Shown piece by piece: positions 5,921-13,577 of a stretch of 23,219 nucleotides of DNA. The DNA is from a virus. The position numbers and the translations under genes were made by a program. Under the pieces are notes generated by a model. That model saw only the letters and a program-made list of their open reading frames with translations, had not been told where the DNA came from and searched no databases. The stretch is taken from IMG/VR virus record IMGVR_UViG_3300040980_000004, positions 1 through 23,219 of that record. One strand, 5' to 3'. How positions within the stretch are numbered: the stretch's first letter is position 1; every line of letters starts with the position of its first letter.

Positions 5921-6679
5921 TTAGAAGACGTGCCCGCGGATGGCGCACTCAATATCCCAGTTGTGCTGGGAAAGCCACACGAGACATCCCTGCACTGGCG
6001 CGTCTGTGGGGCGCGACAGCGGTGGCGGGGATGTGACCGTGGTGACCTGCTCCGGGTGGTAGGTCAGCCATGAGTCGACGGACGCCTTGTGGGTGTTGTA
6101 GTCGTCGGGGTTGCCGAAGATTTTCACCCCGCCGTCCGAGAAGCGACCGACAGTCTTCCCGTCGCCTGTATTGCCGTAGTAGAAAGCCATGTCGGAACCT
6201 CCGTAGAAAATTGGTGCGGGTGGTGCCGCGTGTGCGACCGGGGTAAGGGGTGTGCTGCTAGAACTCGCAGTGCCAGTGGTGGTGAGGTCATAGCCGCCCA
6301 TCGTTTCGGACCAACCCAAATAGGGTCGTCCGATCTGAATGCCGCGCTGGGCAAGAGTGCATATCCCGACATGCCCGTTAGGGCGGTCAGTCGCGGTGAA
6401 CGTTCCATCCCCATTAGAAATGATCACGTCACCGAGCGCGTTACCGGGCCGCGGGCCGAAAAACGCTGGCATGTCCTTGGGTACGTTGCGGTCCCCGTTG
6501 TGTCGCCTATTAGGGTCTGTGGCCTGCCATGTGGCATACGCGGACGCTGCACCACCTGAGATGTAGTGCACACGACTTTGGCTGATTGCCCGCCAAACGA
6601 ACTGGAGACAATACCCCGGCGTGTTAGTGCCGAAAGCGAGAAGACGCGCAGCCGCACCTGACACATTGATACTCGGCAT
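5921..6679 (-). CDS. Lysin-like protein embedded among tail genes, copy A
   Basis: A 252-residue paralogue of the lysin at 1334-1984. Both share MPSI..(S/T)GAA.RLL.F, Cys24 in PGYCLQFVW, GDVIISNGDG (83 onward), RPYLGW..TMGGY.LT and a TASS..TPLTP linker. Here the first GDV has Asp where related lysins have His, but a second candidate, NGHVGI (His102), occurs 18 residues later; copy B has GLTGI there. The C-terminal region (DMAFYYGNTGDG...SDGGVKIFGNPDDYN) looks like a wall- or ligand-binding domain related to that of copy B. A short extra Cys pair (GCLVW and ECAIRG) ends the protein. ATG overlaps the upstream stop by one base (TGATG) and the hub follows 3 bases later, so it should be made with the baseplate. 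This suggests a tail-borne wall-penetration enzyme or a structural adaptor, not the lysis enzyme. Base composition differs from both neighbours. Confidence 0.65.
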   Translation of the reverse strand: MPSINVSGAAARLLAFGTNTPGYCLQFVWRAISQSRVHYISGGAASAYATWQATDPNRRHNGDRNVPKDMPAFFGPRPGNALGDVIISNGDGTFTATDRPNGHVGICTLAQRGIQIGRPYLGWSETMGGYDLTTTGTASSSSTPLTPVAHAAPPAPIFYGGSDMAFYYGNTGDGKTVGRFSDGGVKIFGNPDDYNTHKASVDSWLTYHPEQVTTVTSPPPLSRPTDAPVQGCLVWLSQHNWDIECAIRGHVF

Positions 6680-7623
6680 CAGCTCACCGGGAATCGGATG
6701 CCATCAAGCGACACGACAGCGTTCGTACCACCCGCGACATAACCGATTACCGTAACCGCGCCGCTTGCAGCCACCGTGATCTGCGCCACACCAGTGTTCG
6801 CCAGCGTGATGAAGTAGAGCGTGCCTGTCGGACGAAACCCGGTGGGGAGAGTGCCAATCAGCCCCGTTCCACCACCAACCGAGCCAGTGAGCACCACCTC
6901 GGAACCGAGACGCCGGAGCCTTGGCGCGACGAACACTGTTGCCCATGCGCTAGGGAAAGCAGTCCACCCCGTGTCCCCAGCAACCGCAGCCCATGCCGCA
7001 CCAGTCCATGAATAGAGGCCGTTATTGTAGGTGTCTGAATGGACGATACCGAATTGCCCCAGCGTCCCAGCGATCGCATTCAACGCGGCAAGGGTCGGCT
7101 GCAACATCGGAGCACCCGCAGCAACCGCATACGGGGCCACCCATGTCACGGTCGGAGAAGACCCCACAATGGGAACGTTGACAACCGCGATGATTGTCGA
7201 ACGCGCAGGGGCTGCCGGAATCGCGACCGTAGTCCCGGCAAGATACCCGCGAACCGCCGACGACGACCCAGCAGCCCCCGAACCATCCTCCGCATTGTCA
7301 TTGATGGTGACGAACACAATGTCAGACCGGGGGATTGATGCAGACTGTGCGGTCAGCGGAAACGTGGTCGCAGCCTCAAACGCGAACTCGTAACCGCCCG
7401 CCTCAGCCGCCGTCTGCACATCAGCAGTCCCAGCAAACGGCCCACACGTTACAGTCGTCGTCGTCGCCGTGACTGTCGTCACCGATGTACCCGGACGCAC
7501 CCCCGTCAGGACGCCCAACGGACGTGCAGCAGTCGCCCCCGCAAACCCCACACTGAGAGTCTGCCGCCCCTGCCGCGGAGTGTAGCCGCCCGGGTTCGGG
7601 GTCGGAAAAATAGTGTCTACCAT
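6679..7623 (-). CDS. Minor tail / baseplate protein
   Basis: A 314-residue protein with a Thr/Val/Ala/Gly-rich, beta-dominated sequence. The N-terminus is RQTLSVGFAGATAARPLGVL and the middle has SIPRSDIVFVTINDNAEDGS, as in actinophage minor tail proteins encoded after the distal tail gene. The C-terminal 80 residues (TGWTAFPSAWATVFVAPRLR, then G/T/V strands) resemble a small fibre-head domain. The role is inferred: an upper fibre or baseplate part binding the Dit/Tal complex. AGGAG lies 4-5 bases before the ATG and overlaps the stop of the distal tail gene. The lysin-like copy A starts on its stop codon. No enzymatic motif is seen. Confidence 0.6.
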   Translation of the reverse strand: MVDTIFPTPNPGGYTPRQGRQTLSVGFAGATAARPLGVLTGVRPGTSVTTVTATTTTVTCGPFAGTADVQTAAEAGGYEFAFEAATTFPLTAQSASIPRSDIVFVTINDNAEDGSGAAGSSSAVRGYLAGTTVAIPAAPARSTIIAVVNVPIVGSSPTVTWVAPYAVAAGAPMLQPTLAALNAIAGTLGQFGIVHSDTYNNGLYSWTGAAWAAVAGDTGWTAFPSAWATVFVAPRLRRLGSEVVLTGSVGGGTGLIGTLPTGFRPTGTLYFITLANTGVAQITVAASGAVTVIGYVAGGTNAVVSLDGIRFPVS

Positions 7624-7630
7624 GAGGCTC

Positions 7631-8461
7631 CTAGTTCGCAGGTGTTGCAGTGACAGTCATGAGAGATGCCGCGTTGTAACTGGATGCTGTAAAAGTCCAG
7701 GTGTTGTTTCCTAAATCGAATCCACTCCAGACGCGGGAGGTGATGAACAGGGACCGGGACGACTGCCCGTTCGCCATCATCGACTTGGCTTCCATGTCGA
7801 TAAGGACGTACTCACCCGTGTTCAACGTCAGCGAAGACGCGAAAATGGATGTGCCCAAAGACGAACTGTGGGTGACAGTGAACGGAGCACACGGCCCATC
7901 CACACGCACCACCACAGGCCCCGTCTCAGTGCCAGAGTTCACCAGAGCCACCTGATTAGACACACCACCCGCAGCAACCACGAGCGGCCACACCTCAGGA
8001 ACCACAAACCCACCAGACGCCACACCCAGACCCGTTGAGCCGGTCAAGGGGGCGTAGAACTTACGGGGATCGTCGCAGAACACCTGCACCGACCACGACG
8101 CCATCGTAGCCGTGATGTAGGTGGGGATGATCTGATCAGACCGTCGCGCGTAGACCGTCTGGGTTGTGCCCGCCTCTGTAACCACTAGCGGGAACTCGTC
8201 CCGCGATATGGCGACGTTCAGCCGCAGCAACGCAGCAACTAGAGCATCTTGCGACGGGGCGACCACAAGGCCGGTAAGGGCCAAGTGACGCCCGGTGTCG
8301 AATGAGTCACCCGCCGTCGCCCCGCGCTGTCGCGTCTTCTGTACCGGGTTGAGCGTTACCCCCGGTGTACCCCACCCATCGACCGTCCATGTTGACCACT
8401 GGACGCCGAAAGCGTCCAATGCCGAAAGGTCAAGTCCGTTCGCTACTGGCTGGAAGCTCAT
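7631..8461 (-). CDS. Distal tail protein (Dit-like)
   Basis: A 276-residue protein from ATG 8461, which overlaps the tape measure stop in ATGA. It has an N-terminal barrel-like half (FGVQWSTWTVDGW, GRHLALTGLVVAP, DEFPLVVTE, WSVQVFCDDPRKFY) and a C-terminal galectin-like beta half (VRVDGPCAPFTV, GEYVLIDMEAKSMMANG). The (D/E)DPRKFY and GEYV.ID...K signatures are typical of siphovirus distal tail proteins (Dit, RIFT-related), which form the ring joining tail tube and baseplate. Position directly after the tape measure is diagnostic. An ATG further upstream in frame would only extend into the tape measure gene and is not needed. Confidence 0.85.
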   Translation of the reverse strand: MSFQPVANGLDLSALDAFGVQWSTWTVDGWGTPGVTLNPVQKTRQRGATAGDSFDTGRHLALTGLVVAPSQDALVAALLRLNVAISRDEFPLVVTEAGTTQTVYARRSDQIIPTYITATMASWSVQVFCDDPRKFYAPLTGSTGLGVASGGFVVPEVWPLVVAAGGVSNQVALVNSGTETGPVVVRVDGPCAPFTVTHSSSLGTSIFASSLTLNTGEYVLIDMEAKSMMANGQSSRSLFITSRVWSGFDLGNNTWTFTASSYNAASLMTVTATPAN

Positions 8462-11259
8462 GCTGCCTTCCCTTGCAGTCGGCGTTGAACGGCCATGCCC
8501 GTGCCGATAGGATCGACAACCTGATTGATGGTGATCGGCGCGTGCGTGGTGTGCGTGGTGGTCGAGGCGGGCGCTTGGATCCCCAACCGTTGGCCGGCGT
8601 CCGCCCAAATGCTGCGGTTCCTGGCGTTCTGCCCCGGCTTCCCTGAGATGAACGCTTCCCAACCCGTTTCAGGTTCCGCGAACTTGTACAACCCACCGGG
8701 ACGGCCCGCATAAATGCCGGACTGTATGCCCCCGTCAGCGAACGCCTTAGCGGTCCCGCCGACGAACATGTTGCCGTCTGCGCTTGGCTTTTTGAGAAAC
8801 GCACCAGTGCCTTTTAGGTTCTGCGTTGCCGTGACCTGAACGTCTGTCTTGTACTTCGCAATCCCCTCGAGCTTGCCGCGAAGGATGTCAATTTTTGCCG
8901 AAGCGTCATCAACACCCGTGATCGTAACCGCAGTGCCAACATTGCCCGGGATCAGTCCCAGTTTGTCCGCATAGGTTTGCGCAGCAGCACCAGTGATACC
9001 GAACTGGCCAAGAGCAACAATGAGTGCGTCGCGACCGTCTTGGACCGCTTTCGTCGCATCCTCTTGGCTGCCCGTCTGCGTGACAATTGCGGATGCTGCG
9101 GAGAGTGCGGTCTTAGCGATCGCATCAAGCGAGGCTTGGTTCTGTCTTCCGGCGTCCGTCCCAATGTCGAGACTTGTCCCGTTGTCTGTCACGGACTTGG
9201 TGACATCATCGATTGCTGCCTGAAACTCGCGCTCGGCAGCATTCACATCTAACTGTGCCCCGCCGAAACCCTTGATCGCATCGGCCAGACCCTTGATGTC
9301 TCCGGTCGCCGTGATCGACTTCCCCGATAGATCATCGAGGGCAGCATTCTGCTTAGCCGTAGAGGCGGCTGCGATCTGGGATGCTAGCGCCCCCTTCCCC
9401 ATCGCAAGGTTGAGGAGTTGCGCCGGAGTCAGGGTCTTCCCCATGTCGCCGGCTAGGCTGATCAGCTCAGCCTTGTAGTCGGGCATTGCTTCCAACAGTT
9501 GACGGGTGGCCTCCTTCCCGCCACCAGCCATCTCGATATATTTCTGAAACTGGTCGTTTGCGGCAGGAAAATCCGTTTTGGCGGTATCGGCCAGAACCGT
9601 TCCCATGTGTTTAAACTGGCTCTCGAACTTCTTCAAATCGGTTGCGAGAGTCGTTGCCCCGAAGGAGATCGAGTCGAAGAAGCCACCCACGTTTTTGTTT
9701 GCCTGATCCGACTTGAAAAAGTCGGAAGAGTACAAACCATTGAGCGCAGACTTGAACCCGTCGATGCCGTTAGCGCCACTCTTGAATGCACCGTCAGCAT
9801 TCGTGAACAACTTGTCAAGAGATTTGGTCGAGCCTGTTGACGCCGCGTCAATCTTTGCCAGTTGCTCCGCAGTCAATTCCGCTTGGGAACCAGCACCGGC
9901 CATGCCAACGGTAATGGCCGCGAGGGCGGCCATTATGAGACCACCCTTACCGAAATTCAGCGCCAAACCTTTGCCGGTAATGTTCAGGCCTTTCATCGCT
10001 GCCTGCATGGCCGCAATTTTCGGGACCGCTATAAGGAACCCACCACCGAGCAGCGCCGTTCCGGCAACAACACCGGTTATCCCCAAGCCAACACCCAACA
10101 GCGGGCCGGGCAGGTTACCGATGACCGTCAGTAAACCCGTGGCCCCCTTGACAACCATGCGCAGGGCATCATTTGCGCCTGACCCGGACTCGATAATGTC
10201 CGTATTGAACGCGGCCCCGAGCTTTGAAATGTCACCCTTGAGGTTGTCCATCTTCCCGGACGCTTGACGAGAAGCGAACCCGGCATCGTTAACCGCGTTG
10301 GTCCACTTCTGGATGCCGCCGCCCGACTTGCCACCTTCGTTGTAGAGCACGTTGGCACCAGCAATTGCGCGCGACCCGAAGATGATTGCCTCAGCAGAGT
10401 TGCGCACGTCTGGAGTCTTGTCGTGCAGGGTCTTGAATAGTTGCAGGGAGAGGTTGTTGATGCCGACGAACTTGCCCGACGCATCGTAGATGCTGATGCC
10501 AAGCTCTTTCATCTTGTCCGCCGCCTCTTTCGAGGGGTTACCCAACTTGAGGAGCATCTGCCGCAAATCCGTACCAGCGGTCTCGCCAAGCAGACCCGCG
10601 TTAGCGAACGCCGAAAGGGTACCGACAGTCTCATCCAAGGACACACCAAACTGCGCGGCAACCAGACCACCAGACTTGAGGGCCTCACCGAGATCCCCAA
10701 CACCACCCAGGGCCTTATCCGCACCAGCCGACAACAGGTCGGCAACATGAGGGATGTCCTTGCCCTTGAGCGCAAACTGGGTCATCGCAATAGTGGCAAT
10801 CTCGGTTGCCTTCGAAACTTCGATCTGTCCCGCTGCGGCCAGCTCCAAAGAACCTTTCAGCGCGCCACCCATGATTTCCGCCGTCGAGCGGCCAGCCTTC
10901 ACGAGTTCAATCTCCGCGTCAGCAACATCATTGGCCGAATACCCGATCGCCTGCCCCATGTGCAGGGCCGCAGAGGTAAGCTGCTTCATGTCATCCGCAC
11001 TCGCATGCGACAGGGTTTTGACCTGCGACATTTTCGCGTCGAAGTCAGCAAACGACTTGATCGCCAAACCAACAGCGACCGCAGCGACAGTCCCCACCGC
11101 GAGCATGGACCGGCCAACCTCAGTAAAACCGGCCTTCTGCGCAGACAGTTTCTCCGCAGCAGACCCCAGATCTCGGGTCTTCCTCGCCGCCTGATCCATG
11201 CCCGAGAGGTACCCTGACACGACCGCGGTCAACGTGACCTTCGTAGTCCGATCGGTCAC
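8458..11259 (-). CDS. Tail tape measure protein (TP901-type)
   Basis: A 933-residue protein, by far the longest here. Residues about 65-350 match the TP901 core of tape measure proteins (KSFADFDAKMSQVKTLS, SANDVADAEIELVKAGRST, TFALKGKDIP-like, FGVSLDETVGTLSAFANAGL, TDLRQMLLKLGNPSKEA). Hydrophobic segments lie at about 373-415 and 440-455. The C-terminus has the Gly-rich FADGGIQSGIYAGRPGGLY...ETGWEAFI pattern seen near the end of many actinophage tape measures. It sets tail length and takes part in DNA delivery through the membrane. From the usual 0.15 nm per residue, a tail of about 140 nm is inferred. The start is GTG with AGAGG 8 bases upstream, 9 bases after the frameshifted chaperone stop. 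No lytic domain is apparent. Confidence 0.95.
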   Translation of the reverse strand: MTDRTTKVTLTAVVSGYLSGMDQAARKTRDLGSAAEKLSAQKAGFTEVGRSMLAVGTVAAVAVGLAIKSFADFDAKMSQVKTLSHASADDMKQLTSAALHMGQAIGYSANDVADAEIELVKAGRSTAEIMGGALKGSLELAAAGQIEVSKATEIATIAMTQFALKGKDIPHVADLLSAGADKALGGVGDLGEALKSGGLVAAQFGVSLDETVGTLSAFANAGLLGETAGTDLRQMLLKLGNPSKEAADKMKELGISIYDASGKFVGINNLSLQLFKTLHDKTPDVRNSAEAIIFGSRAIAGANVLYNEGGKSGGGIQKWTNAVNDAGFASRQASGKMDNLKGDISKLGAAFNTDIIESGSGANDALRMVVKGATGLLTVIGNLPGPLLGVGLGITGVVAGTALLGGGFLIAVPKIAAMQAAMKGLNITGKGLALNFGKGGLIMAALAAITVGMAGAGSQAELTAEQLAKIDAASTGSTKSLDKLFTNADGAFKSGANGIDGFKSALNGLYSSDFFKSDQANKNVGGFFDSISFGATTLATDLKKFESQFKHMGTVLADTAKTDFPAANDQFQKYIEMAGGGKEATRQLLEAMPDYKAELISLAGDMGKTLTPAQLLNLAMGKGALASQIAAASTAKQNAALDDLSGKSITATGDIKGLADAIKGFGGAQLDVNAAEREFQAAIDDVTKSVTDNGTSLDIGTDAGRQNQASLDAIAKTALSAASAIVTQTGSQEDATKAVQDGRDALIVALGQFGITGAAAQTYADKLGLIPGNVGTAVTITGVDDASAKIDILRGKLEGIAKYKTDVQVTATQNLKGTGAFLKKPSADGNMFVGGTAKAFADGGIQSGIYAGRPGGLYKFAEPETGWEAFISGKPGQNARNRSIWADAGQRLGIQAPASTTTHTTHAPITINQVVDPIGTGMAVQRRLQGKAA

Positions 11260-11268
11260 GGCGCGCCT

Positions 11269-12071
11269 CTATTCGGTTGGGGGGTCGAAACGTACAGACC
11301 ACCGATGCCCGGCCCGATTGATCGGGTTCTTCGGGTCGGTGTCGTGCTGTTTGTAGTAAGCCGTCTGATCGGCGGCGAGAGTCTGCGCGGCAAAGTTCGT
11401 GCTCACCGTCGACACGAACCCGTACGCGTTTGCCGGATCCGTGGAAGTCGCGAACGGGATACCGTTCTCATCCAGCTCTGACTCCAACATTTCGAGCGCC
11501 AACAGCAACTCGAGATCACGGCGCGTGAAATCTGATTCCCGAGACGTGACCGACCCTGTTAGGCGTCCGGCGTCGTCGTACTCGTATCGGGTGAACTCTC
11601 GGGGTTCACGTCCGAGGAGTCGGCTTCGAGAGACTCCGTGGGTGCGGGCGAGTTCAACTTCTGCGCGGACTCGACCGCGGCAGCTTTTTTTGCCGCCTCA
11701 ACCGCCTGCCCCGGCAGGTACTCGTTCAGGTTGAAAATCGCATCACCAATACGCATGATCGGTGCACCAGCAAGGGCACCCTTGAACAACTTCTCCCACT
11801 GTGCAGCGGGGATATCTTTCGTCGTGTCACCCTCAACGAGCTTGCCCGTCGCAATCGCAACCGCTTTAGCCAGAGGGCGCAGGTTGTACCCGTACCGCAT
11901 ATCAAGCAGCACACCTGGACGCGCCGGAAACCTATCGGTTTGGTCAGCCCACTCGAGGCCATCCATCTCGAAGAATCGGAGCACATGCAGGTTCCCATTC
12001 AGGGAAACCTCCACATCAACCCAGTCCTTCTCGGACGTGAATGCTGCCTCAAGGTCATCATCGAACGACAT
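11269..12071 (-). CDS. Tail assembly chaperone, -1 frameshift fusion product
   Basis: The frame downstream of the chaperone gene is open from 11697 to TAG 11269-11271 and has no good independent start. A -1 slip on A AAA AAA (11691-11685) joins residue 129 of the first frame to 138 residues of the second, giving about 267 residues. The added part contains RYEYDDAGRLTGSV and DLELLLALEMLESELDENGI, then RFDPPTE at the end. This follows the G/GT arrangement of phage lambda and most siphoviruses, in which the minor longer product recruits tail tube protein while the short form coats the tape measure. Position directly before the tape measure fits. Slippage efficiency is unknown, and no downstream pseudoknot was worked out by eye. 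Confidence 0.8.
11559..12071 (-). CDS. Tail assembly chaperone, short form (lambda gpG-like)
   Basis: A 170-residue protein from ATG 12071, with GGAGG 8 bases upstream; longer forms would begin in the preceding hairpin. The body (DVEVSLNGNLHVLRFFEMDG, DQTDRFPARPGV, EKLFKGALAGAPIMRIGDAI) fits the chaperones encoded between major tail protein and tape measure in actinophages. The last 40 residues are low-complexity Ser/Pro/Thr/Asp-rich (ESSPDTSTTTPDA). The slippery heptamer lies at codons 128-129, inside an EAAKKAAA stretch, well before this tail. It is an abundant assembly factor not found in the virion. The 76-base space upstream carries a stable hairpin that may lower expression relative to the major tail protein. 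Confidence 0.85.
   Translation of the reverse strand: MSFDDDLEAAFTSEKDWVDVEVSLNGNLHVLRFFEMDGLEWADQTDRFPARPGVLLDMRYGYNLRPLAKAVAIATGKLVEGDTTKDIPAAQWEKLFKGALAGAPIMRIGDAIFNLNEYLPGQAVEAAKKAAAVESAQKLNSPAPTESLEADSSDVNPESSPDTSTTTPDA
11685..11691 (-). promoter_or_regulatory. Slippery heptamer A AAA AAA for programmed -1 frameshift
   Basis: Seven consecutive A on the minus strand are read in the zero frame as GCA AAA AAA GCT, exactly the X XXY YYZ form. The -1 frame has a TGA at 11698-11700, just upstream, and stays open downstream to 11269. A slip must therefore occur in this narrow stretch or later, and this heptamer is the best site. Confidence 0.8.
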
Positions 12072-12106
12072 AATTGTTTCCTCCACAGATCCACAGGAAG
12101 ATGAAA

Positions 12107-12142
12107 CCGGGCACGCCTGCCTGTGGAAACAGACGTGCCCGG
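12107..12142 (-). terminator. Stable two-part hairpin between major tail gene and chaperone gene
   Basis: CCGGGCACG (12107-12115) and CGTGCCCGG (12134-12142) are perfect 9-bp inverted copies. Inside them CTGT/ACAG (12121-12132) forms a second stem with a GGAA loop. On the minus strand the stem is followed by TTTCATC only, so it is a weak terminator or a processing and mRNA-stability element at the end of the major tail protein message. Confidence 0.6.
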
Positions 12143-12147
12143 AGTTG

Positions 12148-12639
12148 TTACGCGACGAGGACACCCTTACGAACCGGCACGGCGGTGATGTACAGCGTCT
12201 GCGAGATCGTGTCGAGACCATTCGCGGTCGGCGCATCGGGGCGCTGACGACCGGCAACGAACGTGATCGTGTCCGCGATCTGACCAACGGTGGGGACGGT
12301 TGCGTTCGGAACACCACGCCGCACGTTCAGGATTCCCACGGTCCCCTGGGCGAGGATCACCGCAGCCGATGTCGCGTCAGCCGAATCGACATACTTCACC
12401 TCGAGGGTGTCTGTGGATGCGCCCGGCTGCGAGAGAGTCACCGAGAGGGTGAGGCGCGGGTCTGGGACGGAAGCTTCTGTAATGCCCCAGTTGAAACCAT
12501 CCGGGGTGAACCCATAGGTGAGAGGCTTCGATGTAGCACCGATGAGGACGGCCACGGACAGAGCGTTACCGCTCGGAACGTAGATAACACTCCAATTGCC
12601 GGTGGAGGCCTGTGATGCTGGTACTGGATTTAGTGCCAC
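12148..12639 (-). CDS. Major tail (tube) protein
   Basis: A 163-residue, beta-rich protein (SVIYVPSGNALSVAVLIGAT, LTLSVTLSQPGASTDTLEVK, TLYITAVPVRKGVLVA). Its size and position between tail terminator and assembly chaperones identify the tube subunit, which polymerises as hexamer rings around the tape measure. No extra C-terminal Ig domain is present. It starts with GTG 12639 behind a strong AAAGGAG 7-8 bases upstream, as expected for a highly translated structural gene. It is bracketed by a terminator upstream (12660-12685) and a strong hairpin downstream (12107-12142), so its message may be a discrete stable unit. Confidence 0.85.
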   Translation of the reverse strand: MALNPVPASQASTGNWSVIYVPSGNALSVAVLIGATSKPLTYGFTPDGFNWGITEASVPDPRLTLSVTLSQPGASTDTLEVKYVDSADATSAAVILAQGTVGILNVRRGVPNATVPTVGQIADTITFVAGRQRPDAPTANGLDTISQTLYITAVPVRKGVLVA

Positions 12640-12659
12640 GATGATTCTCCTTTAAATTG

Positions 12660-12685
12660 AAAAAAGCCCAACGGAGAACCGATGG
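12660..12685 (-). terminator. Intrinsic terminator upstream of the major tail protein gene
   Basis: CCATCGG and CCGTTGG (minus strand; plus 12668-12674 and 12679-12685) pair with one T-T mismatch around a TTCT loop. GC and six T follow (complement of A 12660-12665). It lies in the 85-base space between tail terminator and major tail protein. No promoter fits between it and the GTG, so the tail gene depends on read-through or antitermination, or the element works as an attenuator. Confidence 0.65.
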
Positions 12686-12724
12686 ACGAGATACCCGCGG
12701 GATGCGGGCAGAATTGGGAAGTGG

Positions 12725-13165
12725 TTAGGCGGGGTCGCTGACCCAGCCCACTTGCGCGACGTGGAAGCACAACGGTGGGGTGACCGTGTTATCGATCTGC
12801 ACCGGAATGGGAGACCGGTAGTACAGGCGTTGATTACGACGCCCAGCCACAGTCGGGATGATCCCGAAGCCAGCCACGACAAGGGCACCTTTCACCCGAT
12901 CGGCGTTCACCTTCGCCTGATTCGCGGAGGAACCCACCGTGTGGATAGTGAACTCAGGATGCTCTGTACTCGCCGGCCCCGTGAACCGGGTTTGCTCGTC
13001 AACCCCATCTCCTGGGTGGATGATCCAGTACGGGACCGGGAGAGCGCCACCAGTGGGCGGGGCGGGGGCCGTGCTGACGTACACGCGGCCAGCATTCACC
13101 GAGTTAGCAGCCGTAGCCGCCGCCTGCACCAAAGACTGAAACGCGAGGGTGTCATTCCAACTCAC
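12725..13165 (-). CDS. Tail terminator (tail completion) protein
   Basis: A 146-residue alpha/beta protein (LAFQSLVQAAATAANSVNAG, LPVPYWIIHPGDG, PEFTIHTVGSSANQAKVNAD, RLYYRSPIPVQID). The pattern of N-terminal helix, strand, helix and C-terminal strands ending in FHVAQVGWVSDPA fits phage tail terminators (gpU- or Gp17-like), which cap the tail tube on the head side. Gene order, after the gp10-like component and before the major tail protein, supports this. ATG overlaps the upstream stop by 4 bases (ATGA). Confidence 0.7.
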   Translation of the reverse strand: MSWNDTLAFQSLVQAAATAANSVNAGRVYVSTAPAPPTGGALPVPYWIIHPGDGVDEQTRFTGPASTEHPEFTIHTVGSSANQAKVNADRVKGALVVAGFGIIPTVAGRRNQRLYYRSPIPVQIDNTVTPPLCFHVAQVGWVSDPA

Positions 13166-13569
13166 TTCAACACCTCCCCAATCGCAATCTCAAGACCCTT
13201 CTCAAAGTCCGCCTGATTCTCCTGCAACGCACCAGCCCCATACCCGCGCGGGGCAAGGTTGTTACCCGGTGCACCGAACTCGATAACCGTCACAATGGGG
13301 GCTTGTGCGCGACCCGTCTCAGCACCAATCTCCGCGGTGATGACGGATGAATCCTGCCCCGGTTTCGCGTCCAAGTCGTACGTGATCGTGTACGCACCAT
13401 GAGGGACGCCCTCAGTGCCCTTCAGCTTGTCCTTCCACGCATCCTTGATCTTCCGTGCGGTGATCTCCGTCGCCTGCCGGATACGTTTCCCCGCATCCCT
13501 TGGTGCGTCACCAAGGTCAGCGGCCAACTTGTCAAGCTCAGAAAAGTCCATGCTGAAACCGTCCGGCAT
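13162..13569 (-). CDS. HK97 gp10-like tail component
   Basis: A 135-residue protein. The features are a helical N-terminus (LDKLAADLGDAPRDAGKRIR, ITARKIKDAWKDKL), a strand region (YTITYDLDAKPG, SVITAEIGAE), a VEFG-like VIEFGAPGNNLAPRGYG turn and a C-terminal helix (DFEKGLEIAIGEVLK). This is the layout of the HK97 gp10 family found at the head-tail joint or upper tail. AGGGGG sits before the ATG; the ATG six codons later is an alternative start. It lies 8 bases after the stopper gene and overlaps the tail terminator gene by 4 bases. Confidence 0.75.
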   Translation of the reverse strand: MPDGFSMDFSELDKLAADLGDAPRDAGKRIRQATEITARKIKDAWKDKLKGTEGVPHGAYTITYDLDAKPGQDSSVITAEIGAETGRAQAPIVTVIEFGAPGNNLAPRGYGAGALQENQADFEKGLEIAIGEVLK

Positions 13570-13577
13570 GACGCCCC

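Noticed and set aside
11638-12615. 325-codon plus-strand open frame
   Set aside because: It crosses two minus-strand genes with good ribosome sites and the hairpin between them. Its composition is that of an antisense shadow.
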